Source: JAVVFH01 sp032250585
GTDB lineage: Bacteria > Pseudomonadota > Gammaproteobacteria > Xanthomonadales > SZUA-36
Reading direction: 5' to 3'
Assembly: GCA_032250585.1 (NCBI GenBank)
Contig: JAVVFH010000034.1
Location: 1 to 20,377, forward strand
DNA: 20,377 bases
Part shown: positions 13,997 through 20,377 of the stretch, piece after piece
How positions within the stretch are numbered: position 1 is the stretch's first letter
How the letters are laid out: each line of letters starts with the position of its first letter
Notes under the pieces: generated by a model
What the model was told of the DNA's origin: nothing
What the model saw: only the letters and a program-made list of their open reading frames with translations
Databases searched by the model: none
Translations under genes and position numbers: made by a program

Positions 13997-15862
13997 TCAG
14001 CCCGCGCGCGCGAAGGTCGGCGCGGACGGCGGATCAAGGTGCGTTTCGGCCTTGCAGCGGGCCTTGATCTCCTCGATCGTGCCGCCGAAATCGAACAAAC
14101 CCGGCTCGCCGCGCCGCTCGCGCAGTTCGGCCCGCAGCGCTTCGGTGGCCTCACTGTCCACCGTGCCGTCGGCTGCGAGCACGACGCCGTAACGCTTCGC
14201 GCCCGCGGCTGTAACCAGGCTGCGTTCCACGTCGTCCCGCACCTGTTGCGGGTCGCGATCAAAGGGATCGCCCCAGCCGCCGCCGCCCCAGGTGTTGAAA
14301 TACAGCAGGTCGCCCTCGTTCACCTTGATGCCCTCGCACTTTGCCGGCAGCCACTGCTCGCTGCCGTCGACCCGCACCAGGCGCTTGGTCGAGCGCATGC
14401 CAGGCTCGCCGCCGTTGACGCCCCAGGGGTAGGTCAGCCAGCGTTCGTCGTGCACGGATATCGTGCCGTCGGCCAGGAAGCGGTAGGCCACGGTCAGGCC
14501 GTTGCCGCCACGGTGCAGGCCGGCGCCGCCCGAATCCGGGATGGTCTCGTAGCGCTCGATGCGCAGCGGGAAGTAAGCCTCGATGAACTCATTGGGCACA
14601 TTGGTAAAGCCGGGCCAAAGCGAATGGCCGTCGGGCCCGTCGCCGACCGGGCGTCCCGGGATGCCGCCGAAACCGATCTGGAACAGCTGGAACCACTCGC
14701 CCTTGGCGTCGTAGCCGGAATAAAACAGGTGCGGTGAATCGGAAAAACCGGCCGCGTTCATCGCTTCCGGCGCGCTCTGTCCGAGCAGGCCGCCCATCAC
14801 GTCGAAAATGCGGCCCAGTGCGTGCGTGCGGCCCGACAGCGCCGCCGGGAATTTCGGCTTCAGCAAGGTTCCTTCGGGGATGCGCACTTCCACCAGGTCG
14901 TAAAAACCGTCGTTGAACAGGATCTGCGGATCGACGAGGTTGATCGTGAACGAGCCGAAGAACATTTTGAACATGTCTTCGTTCAGGTAGAAGTTGATTG
15001 AACTCTGGGCCTGCGGATCGGTGCCGTCGAAATCGAAGATCGCTTTCGAGCCCTCGCGCCACAGCTTGCAGCGAATCCGGTAGGGCCCCATGCCGACGCC
15101 GTCGTCGCAGAGGTGGTCTTCGAAAACCCGCGGCTCTTCGGGCACCAGCATTTTGATGATGGCTTCCATCGCGATGTGGTTGCGCTCGAGCATGATCTCC
15201 ATGGTCGAGTAGAAGGTGTCATCACCGAAGCGCTGCGCCATCTCCTGGCAGCGCCTGGCCGCCGTGTTGCAGGCCGCGACCAGCGCATTGAGGTCGAAGC
15301 GGTTCCATTGCGGGGTCCGGACATTGTGCAGGATCAGTTCCAGCACGTCGGATTGCAAAACGCCTTTCTTGTAGAGCCTGGTCGGCGGGATGCGGATGCC
15401 CTCCTGGAAAATCGTCTCGGCGCGGATCGGGATCGAGCCCGGCACCATGCCGCCGTTGTCGGACATGTGCCCGAACATCGCCGACCAGGCGATGTGGCGG
15501 CCATCTTTGAAGATCGGCACCAGCACGATCCAGTCCGGCAAATGGGACACCGCCGCATTGCACATGTAGGGGTCGTTGGTCAGGATGACGTCGCCTTCCT
15601 CGATCTCCGCGTCGTAAGCCTGGGTAAAGCCGTGGATGAAGGAACCGAACTGGCCGACGACCATTTTGCCGTCGCGGTTGGCGATCATCGGGAAACAATC
15701 GCCCTGCTCGCGGATGCCCGGACTCATCGCGGTGCGAAACAGGACCGCGTCCATTTCCTCGCGGGCATTGCGCAGCGCGTTTTCGATGATGTCGACCGTG
15801 ACCGTGTCCACGTCGATGCGCTGGAAAGCGGCGTCGTTGGTTTCGATGATTTTCGCGGGCAT
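13997..15862 (-). CDS. hyuB: Hydantoinase B / oxoprolinase family subunit
   Basis: 621 residues, within the usual 520-650 range. Family segments include ENALRNAREEMDAVLFRTAMSP, a metal-ligand-like stretch with GDCFPMIANRDGKMV, ILTNDPYMCNAAVSHLPD, FGHMSDNGGMVPGS, FDFDGTDPQAQSSINF and the glycine-rich GGAGLHRGGNGL and TWGGGGWGDP. HyuB-type subunits pair with HyuA in ATP-dependent N-methylhydantoinase, 5-oxoprolinase, caprolactamase and acetone/acetophenone carboxylase systems. A strong ribosome binding site (AAGGAGG, 15870-15876) overlaps the hyuA stop codon TAA, so hyuA and hyuB should be translated in step. The start of the next gene follows after 12 bases. Substrate unknown. Confidence 0.93.
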   Translation of the reverse strand: MPAKIIETNDAAFQRIDVDTVTVDIIENALRNAREEMDAVLFRTAMSPGIREQGDCFPMIANRDGKMVVGQFGSFIHGFTQAYDAEIEEGDVILTNDPYMCNAAVSHLPDWIVLVPIFKDGRHIAWSAMFGHMSDNGGMVPGSIPIRAETIFQEGIRIPPTRLYKKGVLQSDVLELILHNVRTPQWNRFDLNALVAACNTAARRCQEMAQRFGDDTFYSTMEIMLERNHIAMEAIIKMLVPEEPRVFEDHLCDDGVGMGPYRIRCKLWREGSKAIFDFDGTDPQAQSSINFYLNEDMFKMFFGSFTINLVDPQILFNDGFYDLVEVRIPEGTLLKPKFPAALSGRTHALGRIFDVMGGLLGQSAPEAMNAAGFSDSPHLFYSGYDAKGEWFQLFQIGFGGIPGRPVGDGPDGHSLWPGFTNVPNEFIEAYFPLRIERYETIPDSGGAGLHRGGNGLTVAYRFLADGTISVHDERWLTYPWGVNGGEPGMRSTKRLVRVDGSEQWLPAKCEGIKVNEGDLLYFNTWGGGGWGDPFDRDPQQVRDDVERSLVTAAGAKRYGVVLAADGTVDSEATEALRAELRERRGEPGLFDFGGTIEEIKARCKAETHLDPPSAPTFARAG

Positions 15863-15874
15863 GTTCGCTCCTCC

Positions 15875-17935
15875 TTACGACGCGGGGTTGATTATCAGGT
15901 TGCCGATCTCATCCACGCGGGCCTCGAAGCCCGGCAGGATGACCGTGGTGGCGTCCATTTCCCCGACGATCGCCGGGCCGGGAACCACCAGGTCCGTGTG
16001 CAGCCGGCCGCGATCGTAGATCGCCGCGTCATGCCATTCGCCCTCGTAGTAAAAGCGGCTGTCGTGAATGCGGCAGTCCTCCAGGCCGGCTTCCGCCTGA
16101 CCGACGGCGACCTCCGCGATCTGGCGTGCCGGCGCACGCACGATCGCCCGGATCATCACGAGTTCGTGAGCGTCCCCGAGCGCGAAGCTGAACAGCTGTT
16201 CGTGCTCCTGGTCGAAGCGGTCGGTCAGCAGGGCCAGGCCCTCCTCCAGTAACTCCCCGGCACGGAAATCCATGGTGATCTGGAACGCCTGGCCGGCATA
16301 GCGGATATCGGCCTGGTAAATCACCTCGTGACGCTCGGGCGAAATGCCGTCGGCGATCAGCGAGACCGCCGCGCGCTCACGCAGTTCTTCGAGATCCGCG
16401 TTCAGCTGCCCGGGCGTGAGGTCTTCGGCCATCGAGACGTAGGTCCGCGAAGCTTCATCCTGTACCGCCGTGGTGGCGTCACCGTAAGCGCAGAGCACGC
16501 CCGGCCCGGGCGGGATGATCACCGGCCAGGAGTCGGTCAGGATACCCATCGCATTGCCGTGCAGCGGCCCGGCGCCGCCGAAGGCGACCAGCGCGAAATC
16601 ACGCGGATCGAAACCCTGCTCCACCGAGACCAGCCGCAGGGCACCGAACATGGATTCGTTGACGATCTTGATGATGCCCTCGGCGGCCTCCATCAGGTCG
16701 ATGCCCATGGCGTCGGCGATTTTCTGTACGGCTTTTTCGGCGGCCGCCTTGTCGATCGACATGTCGCCGCCCAGCTGAACATCGGACGGCAGGTAGCCGA
16801 GCACCACGTTGGCGTCGCAGACGGTGGGCTCCTCGCCGCCCAACATGTAGGCCGCGGGCCCGGGCACCGCGCCGGCCGATTCCGGCCCGACGCGCAGCGC
16901 CTTGGTGAGCTGGGGCACGAAGGCGATCGAACCACCGCCGGCGCCGACGGTGCGCACATCCACCGAGGGTGCGCGGACCGTCACGTCGCCGACGCGGGTC
17001 TCGCGCCGGGTGCGCGCTTTGGCGCCCTGGATCAGGGCCACGTCCGTCGAAGTGCCGCCCATGTCGAAAGTCAGCACGTCGTCGTAGCCGGCACGGCTGG
17101 CAAAGTAGATGGCACCGGTCACGCCACCGGCGGGGCCGGACAGCAGCAGGTTGACGGGCGATTCCGCCGCTGCGCGCGAAGACGCCAGGCCGCCGTCGGA
17201 TCGCAGGATCGACAGTTGCAGGTCCTCGCCCAGGGTCTCTTCCAGCGAGCGCTGCAGGTTGTTGATGTACTTGGCCACCTGGGGCCGCACGTAGGAGTTG
17301 ACCACCGTGGTCTCGGTGCGCTCGTATTCCTGCATTTCCGGCACGACCTCGGAGGATATGGAGATCGGCAGATCGCCAAAAATCTCGCGCGCCACTTCGC
17401 GGGCCTGCACTTCGTGCGCGCCGTTCACGTAGGCATTGATGAAGCAGATGGTCAGCGCCTCGACTTCACCGCGCGCGCGCAGCGCCTCGAGCCGTTCACG
17501 CAGGCTGTCCTCGTCCAGTTCCTGCACCACGCTGCCGTCAGCACCGATCCGCTCGTCGGCCTCGATGGTGAGTTCGAGCGGAGCCAGCAGCGGCTTTTTC
17601 ACGTAACTGACCCAGCCGCCGAGTCCGCCGGGACAAAAAGAGCGCGCTACCTGCAGCGTGTGCTTGAAGCCATGGGTGGTTACCAGCCCGACTCTGGCGC
17701 CACACCCGGTCAGCACGGCGTTGGTCGCCACCGTCGTGCCGTGCATCACGCGCCGCACGTCTTGCGGATCGACGCCCGACGCCCCGCAGATGCGTTGCAC
17801 GCCGTTGAGCACGCCGATCGACGAGTCCTCCGGAGTCGAGGGCACCTTGGCGGTGTAGGATTCGCCGCTTTGCTCGTTGATCAGCAACAAGTCGGTAAAC
17901 GTGCCACCCACATCCACACCCAAGCGATAACTCAT
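15875..17935 (-). CDS. hyuA: Hydantoinase A / oxoprolinase family subunit (ATP-binding)
   Basis: 686 residues. The ASKHA-type ATP-binding fold is evident from the phosphate loops GVDVGGTFTD (residues 6-15) and FDMGGTSTDVALI (290-302), plus MHGTTVATNAVL, LLLSGPAGGV, TVGAGGGSIA, ALVAFGGAGPLHG and IIPPGPGVLCAYG. HyuA subunits use ATP to activate a carbonyl or amide for ring opening or carboxylation by HyuB. I chose the ATG at 17935 because GGAG lies 6 bases before it. The ATG at 17950, which overlaps the upstream stop as ATGA, would add only MTEIT. Acetone carboxylase would need a third small subunit, which is not present here, so hydantoinase, oxoprolinase or lactamase activity is likelier. Exact substrate unknown. 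Confidence 0.93.
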   Translation of the reverse strand: MSYRLGVDVGGTFTDLLLINEQSGESYTAKVPSTPEDSSIGVLNGVQRICGASGVDPQDVRRVMHGTTVATNAVLTGCGARVGLVTTHGFKHTLQVARSFCPGGLGGWVSYVKKPLLAPLELTIEADERIGADGSVVQELDEDSLRERLEALRARGEVEALTICFINAYVNGAHEVQAREVAREIFGDLPISISSEVVPEMQEYERTETTVVNSYVRPQVAKYINNLQRSLEETLGEDLQLSILRSDGGLASSRAAAESPVNLLLSGPAGGVTGAIYFASRAGYDDVLTFDMGGTSTDVALIQGAKARTRRETRVGDVTVRAPSVDVRTVGAGGGSIAFVPQLTKALRVGPESAGAVPGPAAYMLGGEEPTVCDANVVLGYLPSDVQLGGDMSIDKAAAEKAVQKIADAMGIDLMEAAEGIIKIVNESMFGALRLVSVEQGFDPRDFALVAFGGAGPLHGNAMGILTDSWPVIIPPGPGVLCAYGDATTAVQDEASRTYVSMAEDLTPGQLNADLEELRERAAVSLIADGISPERHEVIYQADIRYAGQAFQITMDFRAGELLEEGLALLTDRFDQEHEQLFSFALGDAHELVMIRAIVRAPARQIAEVAVGQAEAGLEDCRIHDSRFYYEGEWHDAAIYDRGRLHTDLVVPGPAIVGEMDATTVILPGFEARVDEIGNLIINPAS

Positions 17936-17941
17936 CGTGAT

Positions 17942-17945
17942 CTCC
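17942..17945 (-). promoter_or_regulatory. Ribosome binding site that decides the hyuA start
   Basis: GGAG on the minus strand, 6 bases before the ATG at 17935. The alternative ATG at 17950 has no such site. Confidence 0.65.
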
Positions 17946-17946
17946 G

Positions 17947-18891
17947 TCATTCAGTGCTCATCGGACCGGCTGGCCGCTTTTTTTGCGGACCGTTCTTTTT
18001 CAGCTGACCTTTCAGCCAGGCGCTGGCCCGGCCGCCGGGCGCGGTTCCAGTCAGTTCCCTGGCCAGGTCCGCGGCGCGCAACAATGCTTCGAGGTCGATG
18101 CCGGTGTCGAAGCCCATTTGCTCCAGCATCATGACCACATCCTCGGTGGCCACGTTGCCCGAGGCACCCGGCGCGAAGGGACAGCCGCCGAGGCCAGCGA
18201 TAGACGCGTCGAACTTGCGCACGCCGGCTTCCAGCGCCGCGTATACGTTGGCCAGGCCCAGCGCCCGCGTGTCGTGGAAATGCGCGCTGAGGCGCTGCGC
18301 GCCATGCGCGCCGACCAGCGCGTCCAGCAGCGCGCGTACCCTCATCGGATGGGCCGCACCGATCGTGTCGGCGATGCCCAGTTCGTCGGTTCCCAGCGCC
18401 ATGAAACGCGCCGCAATGTCCTGTATCAGCGCGGGATCCACCGGCCCGTCGAAAGGGCACTCAAAAGCAACCGCGATGGTCGACGTCACCCGCACACCGT
18501 CCGCGCGAGCCTGCTCGAGAATGCTCGCAGCCGCTGATTCGGCCTCGACCCGGCTCATGCCGGCGTTGGCCCGGGCCATCCCGTCGCTGCCGTAGAGCAC
18601 CATGCAGACACTTTGCGCGCCGGCCGCGCGGGCCAGTTCGTAGCCGCGCAGGTTCGGGATCAGCACGGTAAGCACGGCCGCGCCGCGCCCGCGCAAGCCC
18701 GCCAATACCTCATCCGCGCCGCTCATCGCTGGCACCGCTTTGGGCGAGACGAAGGCGCCGACCTCGACATGCTTCATGCCGGCCTCGAGCAGGGCTTCGA
18801 CCAGCTGCACGCGCTGCGCCGGCGCGAGGATTTTTTGCTGATTCTGCAGTCCGTCGCGCGGACCCACATCATTGACGATTGCAACGGGCAT
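17947..18891 (-). CDS. HMG-CoA lyase-like protein (DRE-TIM metallolyase family)
   Basis: 314 residues of TIM-barrel type. Active-site residues of 3-hydroxy-3-methylglutaryl-CoA lyase are present: Arg12-Asp13 in VGPRDGLQN, His204 and His206 in HFHDTRALGLAN (with Asn215), and Cys237 in the loop GGCPFAPGASGNVATED. HMG-CoA lyase cleaves HMG-CoA to acetoacetate and acetyl-CoA. Other family members act on related 3-hydroxyacyl-CoA substrates. The normally very conserved FVSPKWVPQM reads FVSPKAVPAM here, and the SxSET-like loop reads LYGSDGMARANAG, so the substrate may differ. The C-terminal tail is unusually basic (LKKNGPQKKRPAG). The start overlaps the CoA-transferase stop by one base (TGATG), and the stop lies 12 bases before the hyuA start. 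Confidence 0.9.
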   Translation of the reverse strand: MPVAIVNDVGPRDGLQNQQKILAPAQRVQLVEALLEAGMKHVEVGAFVSPKAVPAMSGADEVLAGLRGRGAAVLTVLIPNLRGYELARAAGAQSVCMVLYGSDGMARANAGMSRVEAESAAASILEQARADGVRVTSTIAVAFECPFDGPVDPALIQDIAARFMALGTDELGIADTIGAAHPMRVRALLDALVGAHGAQRLSAHFHDTRALGLANVYAALEAGVRKFDASIAGLGGCPFAPGASGNVATEDVVMMLEQMGFDTGIDLEALLRAADLARELTGTAPGGRASAWLKGQLKKNGPQKKRPAGPMSTE

Positions 18892-20102
18892 CAGCCGGCG
18901 GCCCCTTTTTGTTTCAAGGCGGTGATGTGCGCGGGGTCGTAGCGCAGGATTTCGCCGAGCACCTGGTCGGTATCCTGTCCCAGCGCCGGCGCCGCCGCGA
19001 AGGTCTCGGCGCTGCTGCGTGACAACTTGATCGGGTTACCCGGCCCCTGCGTGCTCGCCCCGTTCGGATGACTTAGTTCAACCACCATGTTGCGATGGCG
19101 CACCTGCTCGTCGTTCAGCGCCTGGCTGAGCCGGTTGACCGGCGCGCAGGGAATGCGTTTTTCCTGCAGGCGCTGCAGCCAGTAGCCGGTGCCGTGGCGT
19201 ACCAGCACTTCGTTCAGGCGACGCTTGATCATGTCGCGGTCCTCCCAACGGCCGGGCTGAGCGTCGTATTTCGGGTCGGCGAATTCGGGACAGTTCACCA
19301 CTTCTTTCAGATTCTGCCAGAAGTTGTCGGTGATGACAGCGATGACAATGAAGCCGTCGGCGGTGGTAAAGGCGTCGTAGGGCACGTGCACGAAATGCGA
19401 GTTGCCGATCGGGTAGGGATCTTCGCCCGACAGGAAATACATGGTCGCCATGTAATTCAGCAGGGAAACCTGGCAGTCCAGCATCGCCACGTCGACGTGC
19501 TGGCCCTTGCCACTTTGCGCGCGCTCGTGCAAGGCCGCCAAAATGCCGGTGGCCGCGAACATGCCGGCCCCGAGGTCGCCGATCGGGATGCCGGCCCGCA
19601 CGGGGTGCGCCGGATCGGTGCCGGTGATGGACATGCCGCCGCCCATCGCCTGGGCCACCTGGTCGAAGGCGGGGTAGTTCGCCTTGGGCCCGTCGGAGCC
19701 GAAACCGGTGACCGTGCAGGTTATGATGCGGGGGTTGACCTTTTTGAGCGTTTCGTAATCGATTTTCAGGCGCTCGGGTACGCCGGCGCCGAAGTTGCTG
19801 ATGACCACGTCGGCCTCGCGCACGAGATCATGGAAAACCTGCAGGCCCTCTTCGCTCTTCAGATTCAGCGCCACACTTTTCTTGTTGCGGTTCAGCGTCA
19901 GGTAATAGGCGCCGAAACCCGCCAGCGAGTTTTTTGGATCGCCGGCCAGCAGCTTGCGCGTACCCTCGCCCTGCAGGGGCTCGACCTTGATCGTTTCAGC
20001 GCCGAGGTCGGCCAGGATCATGCTACCGTAAGGGCCGGACAGCATGTGTGTCAGGTCCAGAATACGCACGCCCTGAAGTGGTTTGTTCGCTTTATGGGTC
20101 AT
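18891..20102 (-). CDS. Class III CoA-transferase (CaiB/BaiF/formyl-CoA transferase family)
   Basis: 403 residues from the ATG at 20102 (MTHKANKPLQGVRILD). Family features are LDLTHMLSGPYGSMILADLGAETIKVE at the N-terminus, LNRNKKSVALNLK, NFGAGVPERL, VTGFGSDGP, the catalytic Asp176 in GIPIGDLGAGM, and GKGQHVDVAMLD. It moves CoA from one acyl-CoA (such as succinyl-CoA) to a free acid. It is first in the catabolic series and translationally coupled to the lyase gene (TGATG). ATGs at 20114 and 20156 are in frame. The latter has a GGA at a fair distance but would put two operator-like palindromes inside the coding region. I prefer 20102 because the homologous part starts there. Acyl substrate unknown; pairing with the lyase suggests a branched 3-hydroxy or unsaturated dicarboxylic acid. 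Confidence 0.92.
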   Translation of the reverse strand: MTHKANKPLQGVRILDLTHMLSGPYGSMILADLGAETIKVEPLQGEGTRKLLAGDPKNSLAGFGAYYLTLNRNKKSVALNLKSEEGLQVFHDLVREADVVISNFGAGVPERLKIDYETLKKVNPRIITCTVTGFGSDGPKANYPAFDQVAQAMGGGMSITGTDPAHPVRAGIPIGDLGAGMFAATGILAALHERAQSGKGQHVDVAMLDCQVSLLNYMATMYFLSGEDPYPIGNSHFVHVPYDAFTTADGFIVIAVITDNFWQNLKEVVNCPEFADPKYDAQPGRWEDRDMIKRRLNEVLVRHGTGYWLQRLQEKRIPCAPVNRLSQALNDEQVRHRNMVVELSHPNGASTQGPGNPIKLSRSSAETFAAAPALGQDTDQVLGEILRYDPAHITALKQKGAAG

Positions 20103-20117
20103 CTGCACGGTCATTAA

Positions 20118-20180
20118 TGTATACAAAAATCGCTTTTCATGCCCGTATACTGCCATTTTCTATCCGTTATTGTATACAAT
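20118..20180. promoter_or_regulatory. Three GTATAC palindromes, probable GntR-type operators
   Basis: The gap between the divergent regulator and CoA-transferase genes holds the 12-bp perfect palindrome ATTGTATACAAT (20169-20180), the palindrome TGTATACA (20118-20125, within AATGTATACAAA) and a shorter GTATAC core (20145-20150). The centres are 26 and 28 bases apart. Operators of FadR/FCD-type GntR regulators commonly have the form TNGTNNNACNA, and TTGTATACAA fits. The sites would cover the promoters of both genes, consistent with autoregulation and repression of the catabolic series until an effector binds. Confidence 0.65.
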
Positions 20181-20217
20181 CATACGCACTTTCCAAAAAC
20201 CCGGGAATCATTTTAAA

Positions 20218-20377
20218 TTGGCGAAGGCAGCTCAAAAGGCATACGAGGTGGTTCGGGAGCGCATCCTGAGCGGCGAATACCCACCGTCGTTGCGGATTAC
20301 CGAGCAGGAAATCGCCGATGCCGGGGGCGTCAGCCGCACGCCCGCCAGGGAAGCGCTGCAGCGCCTGCAGAACGAAG
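20218..20377 (+). CDS. GntR-family transcriptional regulator (FadR/FCD-like), 3' end outside window
   Basis: Only the first 53 codons are present. From a TTG start the protein begins LAKAAQKAYEVVRERILSGE and runs into the winged-helix DNA-binding motif (EQEIADAGGVSRTPAREALQRLQNE), which is diagnostic of GntR regulators. The SRTPAREAL form is common in the FadR subfamily, whose C-terminal FCD domain binds small organic acids, but that domain is beyond the window. There is no in-frame ATG nearby, and a GGGAA lies about 10 bases upstream of the TTG. The gene is divergent from the catabolic series and next to three operator-like palindromes, so it probably regulates both. Confidence 0.88.
   Translation, partial: MAKAAQKAYEVVRERILSGEYPPSLRITEQEIADAGGVSRTPAREALQRLQNE

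Noticed and set aside
15875..17935. HyuA/HyuB as acetone or acetophenone carboxylase subunits
   Set aside because: Family similarity allows it, but no third (gamma-type) subunit is encoded in this cluster, and the neighbouring amidohydrolase fits C-N bond chemistry better. Kept only as a weak alternative.

Overview
The window is GC-rich DNA from a Gram-negative bacterium, most likely a gammaproteobacterium. The evidence is an adjacent glmU-glmS pair, a TonB-dependent outer-membrane receptor, and a dispersed repeat with ATTCCC-N8-GGGAAT termini. I cannot place the genus from sequence alone. No tRNA, rRNA, CRISPR array or intact transposase gene is visible. Coding density is high and most gaps are shorter than 150 bases.

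Left part (1-7.2 kb), mostly minus strand. A small CIA30-domain protein lies downstream of an MBL-like protein with an altered metal motif. A 300-base gap then holds a MITE-like inverted-repeat element, followed by glmS and glmU, which are 3 bases apart and make UDP-GlcNAc. A short intergenic region separates glmU from a divergent plus-strand, probably exported, S9-family (prolyl oligopeptidase-like) peptidase.

Middle part (7.1-10.8 kb). A short minus-strand remnant of rraA, with its start and middle missing, sits directly upstream of a plus-strand short-chain dehydrogenase. That gene converges on ilvB, the acetolactate synthase catalytic subunit, on the minus strand. The regulatory subunit ilvH/ilvN reads the opposite way from the same intergenic region, so the two subunits are divergent rather than in one operon. 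A REP-like double hairpin and a strong terminator follow ilvH.

Right part (10.8-20.4 kb), a catabolic island. A divergent GntR/FCD-type regulator is cut off by the window end. It faces a tightly packed minus-strand series: class III CoA-transferase, HMG-CoA-lyase-like enzyme, HyuA, HyuB and an isochorismatase-family amidohydrolase. The joins are overlaps or 12-base gaps. A TonB-dependent receptor follows 68 bases later on the same strand. Three GTATAC palindrome cores lie between the regulator and the CoA-transferase and are good operator candidates. The gene set reads as a regulated uptake and degradation route for a small organic compound: ring opening or carboxylation by HyuAB, C-N hydrolysis by the amidohydrolase, CoA activation, then C-C cleavage by the lyase. 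The substrate is not identifiable from sequence. This cluster is the best candidate here for an undescribed pathway.
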